NCBI RefSeq assembly: GCF_900451195.1
Contig: NZ_UGHR01000004.1
Span: 1 to 64,000 of the forward strand
Source of the DNA: Iodobacter fluviatilis
Lineage (GTDB): Bacteria > Pseudomonadota > Gammaproteobacteria > Burkholderiales > Chitinibacteraceae
Length of the DNA: 64,000 nucleotides
Direction of reading: 5' to 3'
Shown here: in pieces, positions 1-13,304 of the stretch
How the letters are laid out: the number at the start of each line of letters is the position of its first letter
Numbering within the stretch: position 1 is the stretch's first letter
Notes under the pieces: model-generated
What the model saw: the letters and a program-made list of their open reading frames with translations, nothing else
Databases searched by the model: none
Told to the model about the DNA's origin: nothing
Program-made: the position numbers and the translations under genes

Positions 1-4462
<4,462 letters not shown>

Positions 4463-4610
4463 TATAACCTGAAGCGCGTGTGTGCGACGGTATAATCTAC
4501 CCAAGATTAGAGCTGAATTTGAGAAACAAGCAGTACAAGGTAATATATTACTTCTTCTATTGAACTGAACGCGTTGCAGAGCAGTAAGTGCAACGAGTTA
4601 ACCCGTTAAA

Positions 4611-4726
4611 GTCTGGCGACCATAGCGAGGTGGTCCCACTCCTTCCCATCCCGAACAGGACAGTGAAACACCTTAGCGCCGATGATAGTGCAGATTACCT
4701 GTGTGAAAGTAGGTCATTGCCAGACA
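4611..4726 (+). rRNA. rrf: 5S ribosomal RNA
   Basis: 116-nt 5S rRNA closing the operon. GTCTGGCGACC at the 5' end pairs with the terminal GCCAGAC. The internal CCATCCCGAACAGG and CGAAAGTAGG-like (GTGAAAGTAGG) segments are typical of 5S. Confidence 0.95.
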
Positions 4727-4742
4727 CCCTAAGCCGTACCAA

Positions 4743-4774
4743 GACCCCCGTACTCGAAAGAGGCGGGGGTTTTG
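4743..4774 (+). terminator. rRNA operon terminator
   Basis: A GC-rich inverted repeat (ACCCCCG / CGGGGGT) is followed by TTTTG a few bases after 5S. It is the expected Rho-independent end of the rrn transcript. Confidence 0.85.
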
Positions 4775-4830
4775 CTTTGCGCGGAAGAAATGCGCGCTGT
4801 AGCGTAGCGGCCATCTTGATGGTTGGCGTG

Positions 4831-4860
4831 TTGGGTTACGCGATAAGGCTGCTAACCCAA
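4831..4860. repeat. Small hairpin repeat, copy 1
   Basis: TTGGGTTA and TAACCCAA flank a 14-nt loop. A near-identical element lies at 17661-17693 after the chitinase gene, with stem changes that partly compensate. A truncated half copy (CTGCTAACCCAAGCTAC) follows near 4890. It sits in the 210-bp gap between the rrn terminator and the glycosyltransferase. Confidence 0.6.
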
Positions 4861-4935
4861 CCTACGCGAGGTAAACCTCGCACGCAGACTGCTAACCCAA
4901 GCTACAAAATCTACACCTGTGATGCCATCGTTGGT

Positions 4936-5981
4936 TTATTCACCCGTGTTTGCAAGGCTTAGCGCCAGTTCGTTTTGGGCTGTGGGTGTGAATGGGTGCA
5001 GGTGCGCCAGAAACTGCTGGCTGGCTGCGGCCCATGAAAATTTTTCTGCGTGCTTGCGTACTTCTTCTCGGCTTAATTTTAAAGAGTCTAGGCAGGCTTT
5101 TTGTAAATCAGCATTAAGTGCTCCAGGGCCATCTGCACCAATGACATCAATCGGGCCGGTGACTGGATAAGCAGCTACGGGGCAGCCGCAGGCCATTGCT
5201 TCAAGCAGAACTAAACCGAAAGTATCTGTTTTTGATGGAAAAACAAAAGAATCAGCCGCGTTATAAACTTTAGCAAGCTCTTCCTGGCTAAGTACACCCA
5301 GCCAGTTGATATCGGGATATTTGGCGCGTAATTGTGCTGCCGCAGGGCCATCTCCGCATACCCACTTCGAGCCGGGTAAATCGAGCTCTAAAAATGCTTC
5401 TATGTTTTTTTCTACGGCTACACGGCCTACATAGACAAAAATCGGGTGGCGGGTTTGCAGACGTTCTCTGTCACCTGGGCTGAATATTTTGAGATCGACG
5501 CCGCGAGACCACATCACTACTTTTTTGAAACCGCGTGCTTCTAAGTCTTTTACTACAACGTGAGTAGGGGCCATGACGGCTTCTGCTGCATTATGGAAGC
5601 GGGCCAGCCAAGCGTAAGTCCATGAAAGAGGAATACCAATACGCAGCTGTACATATTCCGGGAAACGCGAGTGATAGGCGGTGGTGAAGGGGAGTTTGTT
5701 GCGGATGCAGTAGCGGCGCGCAGACAGCCCTAAGGGGCCTTCGGTAGCGATATGGATAGCGTCCGGTTTGAATGTTTTGATGCGCTGAGCAATCTTTCTG
5801 CCAGGAAACAGCGATAGCTGAATTTCTGGGTAGGTGGGGCAAGGGATGGTTTTGAATTCGAGGGGGGGAGCACATCAACGATGTGACCCAGATGCTCCAG
5901 TTCTTGCCGGGTTTGCTTGAGGGTGCGAACCACGCCGTTTACCTGAGGTTCCCATGCATCGGTCACAATCAAAATATTCAT
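4936..5981 (-). pseudogene. GT4 family glycosyltransferase, frameshifted
   Basis: Two reading frames together encode a full-length GT-B glycosyltransferase that transfers a sugar from a nucleotide donor, probably to a lipid. The N-terminal part starts MNILIVTDAWEPQVNGVVR. The C-terminal part has the donor-binding region, including the GT4 E-x7-E type segment (SKTDTFGLVLLEAMACG). The frames join exactly at a run of seven G (5862-5868; seven C on the coding strand). Adding one C restores an uninterrupted protein through LPPLEFKTIP, with no stop before the second part. The start codon overlaps the stop of the upstream phosphoesterase by 4 bp, so the two are translationally coupled. The break may be a sequencing error, a phase-variable switch or a true mutation; I favour error because the 16S copy also looks one base short at several places. 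Confidence 0.85.
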
Positions 5982-6796
5982 GCTGTCATTCCTTCGAAAA
6001 GGGGTGAATTAGGTGCGTACAGGTTGATAAGCTCTGTTTGCTGCTCATGAAAGAATTTTTGCCAAGTAAGGATGCGTAATTCACCTGTTGGTAATTCAAC
6101 GAGGGCGGTCAGGCTTTCTACCCAGTCGCCATCATTACAGTAGAGCACGCCATCAATTTCGCGCATTTCTGCTTTATGGATGTGGCCGCAAATGACGCCA
6201 TCCAGACCGAGTGTTTTTGCTTCGGCAGCGACTGCGGTTTCAAAATTGGATACAAAACTCACTGCCGATTTCACTTTATGTTTCAGAAACTGTGATAAAG
6301 ACCAATAACCCAGACCAAATCTTGCACGGGCCCGGTTAAACCAATGGTTTAGTTTCAATGTAATGGTATAGAGGCGGTCACCGACAATTGCCAACCATTT
6401 TGCGCATTGCACAACGCCATCAAAGCGATCGCCATGCAGCACCAGAAAGCGTTTACCATTGGCCATGGTGTGGATAACTTCATCTTCTATGATGATTTCC
6501 CCGAACATCAGCCCTAAAAACTGCCTTGCACCTTCGTCATGGTTGCCGGGGATATACGTTACCTTGGTGCCTTTGCGGGCTTTTCTGAGAATTTTCTGGA
6601 TCACATCGTTGTGGCTTTGCTGCCAGAACCAAGAGCGTTTTAAGGCCCAGCCATCGATAATGTCGCCAACCAAATAAAGATGATCGGCATCACAATGCTT
6701 GAGAAAATCGAGTAAATAAGCAGTCTGGCAGCCTGATGTACCAAGATGAAGGTCAGAGATCCAAATGCTGCGAAACTTGAGAGTGCTCTCCGACAT
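5978..6796 (-). CDS. UDP-2,3-diacylglucosamine diphosphatase-like metallophosphoesterase
   Basis: A 272-residue calcineurin-like phosphoesterase of the LpxH/COG2908 type. Metal-binding motifs are all visible: SDLHLG (D15, H17), VGDIIDGW (D45), GNHDEG (N85-H86-D87), LHGDRFDG (H121, D123) and CGHIHKAE near residue 200. LpxH hydrolyses UDP-2,3-diacylglucosamine to lipid X in lipid A synthesis. This protein is about 30 residues longer than typical LpxH and is coupled by a 4-bp overlap to a GT4 glycosyltransferase. It may therefore be a paralogue working on another glycolipid or sugar nucleotide. The family is certain; the substrate is not. Confidence 0.85.
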   Translation of the reverse strand: MSESTLKFRSIWISDLHLGTSGCQTAYLLDFLKHCDADHLYLVGDIIDGWALKRSWFWQQSHNDVIQKILRKARKGTKVTYIPGNHDEGARQFLGLMFGEIIIEDEVIHTMANGKRFLVLHGDRFDGVVQCAKWLAIVGDRLYTITLKLNHWFNRARARFGLGYWSLSQFLKHKVKSAVSFVSNFETAVAAEAKTLGLDGVICGHIHKAEMREIDGVLYCNDGDWVESLTALVELPTGELRILTWQKFFHEQQTELINLYAPNSPLFEGMTA

Positions 6797-6907
6797 ACTT
6801 GTAGGCTCTGGGAGGGTATTGTTAAATCATGCCGGTTGTTTGTGACAGATCAGTGATAGTGATGTTTACCTGTAATTAGTGATCACTTTCCACCACAAGG
6901 AGTTTGA

Positions 6908-7117
6908 ATGTTAGAAAAAGAGCGCCCAGATTCACCCTGTATTGCCGTTTGTTCAACTGCTCTTGGGGATGAAATTTGCCGGGGATGTGGCCGTAGCGTC
7001 GTCGAGGTATCGACATGGGTCATGATGAGTGATGAAGATAAAAATAAAATATGGGCGCGTTTAGAAGAGCAATGGCGGCAAGGCGGCAAGGTTGCGCCTT
7101 GGCTTAGAGAAGAGTGA
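6908..7117 (+). CDS. DUF1289 domain-containing protein
   Basis: A small 69-residue cytoplasmic protein. Four cysteines (C11, C15, C24, C27) are arranged as CxxxC...CxGCxR, the DUF1289 signature and a likely metal site, followed by a Trp-containing helix and the WLREE end. A good ribosome-binding site (AAGGAG) lies 7-8 bases before the ATG. It is divergent from the phosphoesterase, with a 111-bp shared promoter region. The family function is not known. Confidence 0.88.
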   Translation: MLEKERPDSPCIAVCSTALGDEICRGCGRSVVEVSTWVMMSDEDKNKIWARLEEQWRQGGKVAPWLREE

Positions 7118-7191
7118 TGCATTTTTATGCAGGCGGGAATCCGGCTACCCGAAATTCCCGGCCAAAATAGTAATGTTGTGGCTTTTTGGGT

Positions 7192-9150
7192 TTAGGAGCG
7201 CCTTTCCCACACACCAAATTCAACACCGTTTTCTATCACTAAAGCGCGCCATGCATAGTGGGGCTCCAGCTGTGCCCGAAGCTGGGAGAATGCTGCCGGA
7301 CCACGGGTTTGATCAAAGCGGCTCCACACGATATAGCGAATGTTCTGGCTGTTGAGCCATGCTTCAGCATTAGGAAGAGATGCATGATAGAACGCACGGA
7401 TCTTGCCTGCTTCCGCCTGAATAAATGGTGCCTGATTACGCCACAGGCTTTCATGATCTGGCCAGCCTAGTGCCGCAGGGTGGCCGCTATGCAGTGCAAA
7501 CGCACTGGCCGCTGTGTAGGAGCCCGCATCGAGCCCTTCCAGTACCACACCTTTTTCTGCCGTGCGCAGGTGATTCAAAATGGCTCTGTGGGCAAAGTCA
7601 TTTTTTAACCAACCATCCCCTGCAAATTGGCCTGTGCTGGTTTTGGGGTGATAGCGCCAGTATTGAGCCTGGGGCAGAGCATAGGCGCAGACGGCGATAA
7701 GGGGGATTGCAGCAAGATATTGTTGCCAGCGCTTAGGACTGCTGAGGCCAATTGATCCCAGCAGGATGAGTGCGGCAGGGTAAAGCCAGGACCACCATTT
7801 TAAGGTTGAGTTAAACCGGTTATAAGCGCCTGAGAGCGGGTCGTCGATAAACACGAACTCCATCAGTGTCAGCAACAATAAAACACCTGCCCCGCTCCAG
7901 AAGGCCAGCCTGTTTTTTCTTCCCTGACTCAGTGCTAGAACAGCCAGCAACAAGACGGGCCACCAGATGGCAAGGCCCTGGCGCAATGGGGTGTGATCCT
8001 CTGCTGCAACTAAGGCAAAGCCAGCAGATAAGGCATTGGGCGCGTAGCTATTCATAAATGGGTAGAGCAAACCCAAGGCGCTGGCGGCCCCTGCAAGCAG
8101 ATACGTGAGGTGGCAGCTGCGCTGACCCGCCCGGCGGTATAAGCACCAGCCCATTAGTAATAGGCCTTGTAGCGGCAAATTCCAGGCATTCACTGCCAGC
8201 AGTAAGGGCACACTTGCACCTAAAGTAAAGGCGAGTGGCTTTGCTTTAGCCTCATTTTCTAAACGGATCATCAGAGCGAGTGCAAAAAAGAGTAGTGCAA
8301 AGCCTGCGAGGGGAGGGTGTAAATCACCGAGGTAGATGTAATAAGACAGCGTTTCTAGAGGTAATTCTCTGGGGGAGGTCCCTTCGGTTTTGGGAAAGAG
8401 TGCCTGACCCGCTGCAGTATTGATCTGCTGATCGTACAAACCTGCAAAGCGAGTATTTGCCCAGAGCTGGGTAATGGCAGCTTGATCATTGCTTGCGGGC
8501 TCAAAAAGCACAGGGAGAAGCGGAGCAACACCCGTGCCCCCAACTAGGAGCGCAGCAATGAGCAGGCTTTTTTTCCAGCGTGCTGCAATAAAATGGCTGG
8601 TGATGCTCCAGGCTAGGCTGCTGGTCAATGCGATCGTCAGGCAAACCCCAAGGTTCATGGCTCGCCCTGCATCTAAGGCTAATACACGCCCCATTAAGGC
8701 GGTGGCGTAGTGTAAAAAGCCGTAGTAAATATCGAACCGGTAAGCGGGTAACCAGACATCCGCCGGGGGCAGCTGTGTGCCACTGATATAGTTGGATACA
8801 AAAGCCAAGTCAGTAAGATGCTCTGATTGGCCATCAATATCAGGGAAAACAAAGCGCCAGGCAAATACATAGGCAAAGGGAAGCCAGAGTGGTAGCTCAT
8901 CCCGCCAGCCGCCCATTTTCCAGTGTTTAAACAAGAGCGGAACACTGAGTAAAGTGCTGATTGGCCAGATCCAGCTTAAGCGCCCAAGACCAATGAAGTG
9001 CTCAATAAAGAAGAAACTCGTCAGCAGAGTAAGCATTCCGGCTGCTCTTGCAAGCTGTGCATCTGCAAAGTAGTTACTAAATAGGCGGCCAATAGCGGCT
9101 AAGTTCACCAGTAAAATAGCGGCTGTTAGCATCAGGTAAATCAAATGCAT
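7192..9150 (-). CDS. DUF2298 (YYY-type) polytopic membrane protein, GT-C-like
   Basis: A 652-residue inner-membrane protein with about a dozen hydrophobic segments. DUF2298 landmarks are clear: a DLAFVSNYISGTQLPPADVW segment, a YYGFLHYATALMG segment, LGDLHPPLAGF around residue 285, GAYNRFNSTLKWW around residue 440, and a C-terminal soluble part with VVLEGLDAGSYTAASAFALHSG-type sequence and LGWPDHESLWR. The fold resembles GT-C glycosyltransferases of the Dol-P-mannosyltransferase type, so sugar transfer from a lipid carrier is a plausible role, but no activity is established. It is a single gene with no operon partner. The family is better known from archaea and Chloroflexi. Confidence 0.8.
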   Translation of the reverse strand: MHLIYLMLTAAILLVNLAAIGRLFSNYFADAQLARAAGMLTLLTSFFFIEHFIGLGRLSWIWPISTLLSVPLLFKHWKMGGWRDELPLWLPFAYVFAWRFVFPDIDGQSEHLTDLAFVSNYISGTQLPPADVWLPAYRFDIYYGFLHYATALMGRVLALDAGRAMNLGVCLTIALTSSLAWSITSHFIAARWKKSLLIAALLVGGTGVAPLLPVLFEPASNDQAAITQLWANTRFAGLYDQQINTAAGQALFPKTEGTSPRELPLETLSYYIYLGDLHPPLAGFALLFFALALMIRLENEAKAKPLAFTLGASVPLLLAVNAWNLPLQGLLLMGWCLYRRAGQRSCHLTYLLAGAASALGLLYPFMNSYAPNALSAGFALVAAEDHTPLRQGLAIWWPVLLLAVLALSQGRKNRLAFWSGAGVLLLLTLMEFVFIDDPLSGAYNRFNSTLKWWSWLYPAALILLGSIGLSSPKRWQQYLAAIPLIAVCAYALPQAQYWRYHPKTSTGQFAGDGWLKNDFAHRAILNHLRTAEKGVVLEGLDAGSYTAASAFALHSGHPAALGWPDHESLWRNQAPFIQAEAGKIRAFYHASLPNAEAWLNSQNIRYIVWSRFDQTRGPAAFSQLRAQLEPHYAWRALVIENGVEFGVWERRS

Positions 9151-9507
9151 CGCTTGCTTCCTTATCAGTCATTTCTGACAGATTGTACATAAGTGCAAGC
9201 TTAAAATGATTTAATGCTCAGGAAAGGTCTGTTTTAACTGACAAATCATTCACTGTATTGCTGGGTTGCAGTTAAGCTAAGTGAGTACAGGGTCGCTATA
9301 AAGATGAAAAGGGGAAAAAGGCGGCTTGCCAACAGGGCTTGATTCCCGTCCAATTCACCTCAAACAGATTCTTGGGGCACTATCTTTGCCTGAGACAGGT
9401 CAACCGGAAACATCAATTAAAAATGCTTAGAGGATCTGCAGTGCAACAGCCTGAGAGGGATGTGGTGCTTTAAGCACTCTGTAAATGAATTGAACAAAGA
9501 GTACTGA
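9151..9507. other. Intergenic region, 357 bp
   Basis: This divergent gap between the DUF2298 gene and the Gcr-type gene should hold both promoters. I see no RNA gene, convincing riboswitch or ORF in it. Confidence 0.4.
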
Positions 9508-11508
9508 ATGGAAAAAATACTGAAATCGATGCAGGACGCTACGGTGGATCATGCTTTCGAGCTGCTGTGCCAGCTGATAGCCGCCTTGCGCCCTGCTAAA
9601 GCTGAAAACACCACTCAGGCTGTTAATAATATTCAGGCCTTGTGCTATTTGCTGGAACTGCATATTGAATTGCGCACGGCTTTACGCCGCCATTTGCTGC
9701 ATTTGCTTTCAACAACAAAGCAGGTTCATCTCTATACCGATACCGGCATTCTTTCAAATGAAAGCCTTTATGATGCACTGGTGCGGCGAATTGGCCATAG
9801 CCTGTTGCCTCCGAAGGTTAATCTATCCTCATTAAAAGATTTATTTGGCGCTGCGTTTAATCACCATGATGATTACGTTTGGTTTGGTAATGTGCCGCAC
9901 GAGGTGTGGCAGGATTTAGGCAATGCACTGCATTTCCATGATGAAACAGACAGAGATAGTATTAATCGTACTTTGGTGCAAATGCTGGAAGCGATTCAAG
10001 TTTTATCCTGCCGTGTTTCGGCAATAGGACTAGAGCCTGAAATTGTAAAAAATCATCCGGATATAGAACGTTTTGAATCACCATTTGTGCGGCAAAATGT
10101 AGAAACGCTAGCCTGGATTGAGCGTTACCGACAAGATTTAATACATGATGGCAAGCCGAGCGAAGATGATTTGCAAATCCGTGTATTACTGGCTCAATGC
10201 GAAGAAGTGATTGCCAAAGTGCGCAAAAATGCGGCGAAGCAAGGCGTGTCGGTGAGCTTAACGTATTTGCTTATTCGCTTACGCCAGCATATTGATCGCT
10301 TGAAAACGTTACTGACTCTGGCTAATCCGGAACCGTCACAAGATAAAGCAACGACTTTACTTCATACCCTGCATGCATTTGTAACAGCAGAAAATCGCAA
10401 ATATAGTTTAAAAGACCTTTTTGCAGAAAATACCGAATTACTGGCTTTGCAGGTTACAGAGCACGCCAGTCATACCGGAGAGCACTATATCGCTGAAACG
10501 CGCCGTGACTGGGCGGGAATGTTTAAATCGGCGGCCGGGGCGGGGGTTATTGTTGGCTTTATGGCCATGTTGAAAATTTTGATTACTAAAGCGCATCTGC
10601 CTTTATTGCTGGAAGCAATTGCTTTTAGTTTGAATTATGCGTTTGGCTTTATGTTTATCCATATGATGCACTTTACTGTTGCAACTAAGCAGCCAGCTAT
10701 GACGGCGGCTAAAATTGCTGCCTCGATTCATTCTTCAACCAAGCAAAAAGACAGCTTGGGCGAATTGGTTGAGCTGATTGTTAAAGTGTTCAGAACACAA
10801 TTTGTAGCCATTGCTGGGAATGTTTTACTGGCTATGCCAGTGGCATTGCTGATTGGTATGGCATGGCAATGGCAGCTGGGTGAGGCTTTTGTAAATACAG
10901 ATAAAGCGAATCATTTATTGCAGGATTTAAGCCCAATTGCCAGCTTGGCTATTTTTCATGCTGCCATAGCTGGTGTGTGCTTGTTTATGTCGGGGTTGAT
11001 TTCTGGTTATTACGATAATAAAGCGATTTATAACGAAATACCTGAGCGAATTGCTGCTCTGCCTTGGTTAAATCGTTGGTTTGGAGCCGCCAGAACACAA
11101 AGAATAGCAAATTATATTGAGCATAATTTAGGCGCTCTGGCGGGGAATTTTTATTTTGGGATTATGCTGGGGTCGATAGGTACAATTGGTGCATTGCTGG
11201 GCTTACCCATTGATATCCGGCATATTACTTTTTCATCTGCTAATTTTTCTTTTGCCTTAGTTGCGCAAAATTTCCAGATGGATTGGCATGTCGTGGTGAT
11301 TTCGCTGCTTGGCGTGGCGCTGATTGGGATGACCAATCTGGTGATGAGCTTTACTTTAGCGCTTTGGGTTGCTCTGCGTTCACGTAAGTTGTCTTTTGGT
11401 CAGACCCGGCCCTTATTAGGCCAGCTTATGCGCCGTTTTTTGAAAAGGCCGGCAGATTTTTTTATCCCAACAAAAGACGTCGTATCGGGCGAAACAAATG
11501 GACATTGA
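9508..11508 (+). CDS. Gcr/COG4389 family membrane protein ('site-specific recombinase')
   Basis: A 666-residue protein of the family named after Neisseria gonorrhoeae gcr (gene for conserved 'recombinase'; SpecificRecomb family). The N-terminal roughly 330 residues are soluble and helical, with Trp/His motifs (FNHHDDYVWFGNVPHEVW). The C-terminal half has six or more hydrophobic segments, for example AGAGVIVGFMAMLKILI and LALWVAL. A polytopic membrane protein is an unlikely recombinase, so the historical name should be used with care. Its 3' end overlaps the next gene by 11 bp, so the two are co-expressed. Confidence 0.8.
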   Translation: MEKILKSMQDATVDHAFELLCQLIAALRPAKAENTTQAVNNIQALCYLLELHIELRTALRRHLLHLLSTTKQVHLYTDTGILSNESLYDALVRRIGHSLLPPKVNLSSLKDLFGAAFNHHDDYVWFGNVPHEVWQDLGNALHFHDETDRDSINRTLVQMLEAIQVLSCRVSAIGLEPEIVKNHPDIERFESPFVRQNVETLAWIERYRQDLIHDGKPSEDDLQIRVLLAQCEEVIAKVRKNAAKQGVSVSLTYLLIRLRQHIDRLKTLLTLANPEPSQDKATTLLHTLHAFVTAENRKYSLKDLFAENTELLALQVTEHASHTGEHYIAETRRDWAGMFKSAAGAGVIVGFMAMLKILITKAHLPLLLEAIAFSLNYAFGFMFIHMMHFTVATKQPAMTAAKIAASIHSSTKQKDSLGELVELIVKVFRTQFVAIAGNVLLAMPVALLIGMAWQWQLGEAFVNTDKANHLLQDLSPIASLAIFHAAIAGVCLFMSGLISGYYDNKAIYNEIPERIAALPWLNRWFGAARTQRIANYIEHNLGALAGNFYFGIMLGSIGTIGALLGLPIDIRHITFSSANFSFALVAQNFQMDWHVVVISLLGVALIGMTNLVMSFTLALWVALRSRKLSFGQTRPLLGQLMRRFLKRPADFFIPTKDVVSGETNGH

Positions 11509-12082
11509 TTTAATTCTTGATGATTTGGTAGAGCATGGCTTTACGATTGTCCCCCAATTTTTAGAAAGCAGCGAAGTGCATATTCTGGCTTCGGCCATGC
11601 AGGAGCGACGAGATTTATTTTACCCGGCCGGAATAGGCAGAAAAGAGGGGCATATCGTGCAGGAGCAAATCAGGGGCGATAATATTTGCTGGATTGATGC
11701 GAATGATCCGATTGCTGCCAGGGCATTAAGCCAGCTGGATGAATTAAAGCAAAGCCTGAATGCAGCATTGTATTTGGGATTAGACGAGCTGGAATGCCAT
11801 TTTGCTGCTTATCCGGCGGGCAGTTTTTATGCACGCCATCTGGATCAGCACCGGGGTGAAGATAGCCGGGTTGTCACGGTTGTTTTATATCTTAATCCGG
11901 AATGGACAGAACAGGATGGCGGAGAATTACGTTTATATTTAGACGAGCACCGCCATTTGGATATCCTGCCTCAAGGGGGAAAGCTGGTGATTTTTTTATC
12001 TAATCGTTTTGAGCATGAAGTATTAATAAGCCAGCGGGAGCGCTTATCTTTAACCGGATGGTTTCGCCGCAGATCTATGTGA
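11498..12082 (+). CDS. 2OG-Fe(II) oxygenase
   Basis: A 194-residue non-haem iron dioxygenase of the prolyl-4-hydroxylase-like type. The iron triad is H114-x-D116 (ARHLDQH) and H173 (RFEHEV). R182-x-S184 (RLSLTGW) would bind 2-oxoglutarate. The double-stranded beta-helix core spans about residues 95-190. The substrate is unknown; related small SM-20/PHD-like proteins hydroxylate proteins. It starts inside the end of the Gcr-type gene in another frame. Confidence 0.85.
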   Translation: MDIDLILDDLVEHGFTIVPQFLESSEVHILASAMQERRDLFYPAGIGRKEGHIVQEQIRGDNICWIDANDPIAARALSQLDELKQSLNAALYLGLDELECHFAAYPAGSFYARHLDQHRGEDSRVVTVVLYLNPEWTEQDGGELRLYLDEHRHLDILPQGGKLVIFLSNRFEHEVLISQRERLSLTGWFRRRSM

Positions 12083-12212
12083 TTCAGCGCATAGCGGGGG
12101 GCAAGTATAAACTTTACAATTGCCATGGATAATTTATATTAGTACTGCCGTTAAGGATGCTCTATCAATGCAAAATAAGACTTTTCATTCCTTTATTATT
12201 TGGGAGTGATAT

Positions 12213-13304
12213 ATGAATTTATGCCGGTGTCTTTGTGTTTTGATTTTGCTATTAAGTAGCCAAACCTCTTGGGCTATTTCGGTTTTATTTGTTAATCCGG
12301 GCAAAGAAAGTGAAACATTTTGGGTTAGCGTGAACCAAGCGATGGCTGCTGCTGCCAAAAATTTGGGCATGGAACTGAGGGTTGTTTATGCTGAGCGTGA
12401 TCATTTGCGCATGCCTTCTTTGCTGCAGCAAACGCTGGATCAAGGCCCGAGGCCGGATTATTTAATTGTGGTTAATGAAAGGCAAATGGCCCCGCCTTTA
12501 ATGGCCATTGCCGAGCGGGCACGCATCCCTGTTTTATTGGCTCTGAATGATTTAACGCCAGATCAAGTTAAACAATTTGGCACTCCCCGTACTCATTTTA
12601 AATACTGGATAGGAAGCTTGTTTCCGGATAATCAGCAAGCGGGTTATTTAACAGGTAAGGCATTATTAACCCGGCTGGTGCAGACTAAAAAACCCGCGGC
12701 AAACGGGCAGTATCAATTACTGGCGATCGCAGGGGATAAATCCACTCCTGCATCACAGGACCGTGTGCTTGGCTTACAAAGGGCGCTGAAAGAGTTCCCC
12801 AATGTGGAATTAAAGCAAATTGTTTATGGTAATTGGGGGCGTGGGCTTGCTGCAGAGCAAATGAATGTGCTGCGTGACCGCTATCCTGATGTTGCTGCCG
12901 TCTGGTGTGCCAATGATTTGATGGCTTTTGGTGTGATTGCAAGTTTAGAACAAAGAAAAAACCGCAATAAAGAAGTATTAGTTTCTGCAATTAACTATTC
13001 CAATGATGCCATTTCAATGATTAAAAATGGCCGTTTAACTGCTTTATCGGCTGGGCATTTTATGGTGGGGGCATGGAGCATGGTGCTGCTGTATGATTAT
13101 GCTCATGGTCAGGATTTTAGTGGTCAGCAGGGCACACAAATGCAATTGCCTTTATTGGGTTTAGTGAGCGCATCGAAAGCTAATTTATTTATGGATCGGT
13201 TTAGCGAAGAAGGCGTGCAAAAAATTAATTTTGCCCGTTACAGTAAAGTGCTGAATCCCAAAGTAAAGCAGTATGATTTTTCTTTAGAGTCCTTATTACA
13301 ATGA
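12213..13304 (+). CDS. Periplasmic sugar-type substrate-binding protein
   Basis: A 363-residue protein with a signal peptide (residues 1-22, cleavage near SWA-ISV) and a two-lobed periplasmic-binding-protein type 1 fold (Peripla_BP_4/LacI-like). Examples are FVNPGKESETFWVSVNQAM at the N terminus and YPDVAAVWCANDLMAFGV in the second lobe. No ABC permease or ATPase gene is nearby. Instead its stop overlaps by 4 bp the start of a membrane GGDEF protein, so it probably acts as the ligand sensor for that receptor, as LuxP does for LuxQ or TorT for TorS. Ligand unknown. Confidence 0.82.
   Translation: MNLCRCLCVLILLLSSQTSWAISVLFVNPGKESETFWVSVNQAMAAAAKNLGMELRVVYAERDHLRMPSLLQQTLDQGPRPDYLIVVNERQMAPPLMAIAERARIPVLLALNDLTPDQVKQFGTPRTHFKYWIGSLFPDNQQAGYLTGKALLTRLVQTKKPAANGQYQLLAIAGDKSTPASQDRVLGLQRALKEFPNVELKQIVYGNWGRGLAAEQMNVLRDRYPDVAAVWCANDLMAFGVIASLEQRKNRNKEVLVSAINYSNDAISMIKNGRLTALSAGHFMVGAWSMVLLYDYAHGQDFSGQQGTQMQLPLLGLVSASKANLFMDRFSEEGVQKINFARYSKVLNPKVKQYDFSLESLLQ

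Noticed and set aside
5591..5878. Separate minus-strand ORF inside the glycosyltransferase
   Set aside because: It is the third frame; the sequence only makes family sense when the two true frames are joined at the C tract.
9440..9470. TPP-riboswitch-like words (CCTGAGAGGGATG) upstream of the Gcr-type gene
   Set aside because: Only a short similarity; the remaining thi-box elements and pairing are absent, and the downstream gene is unrelated to thiamine.
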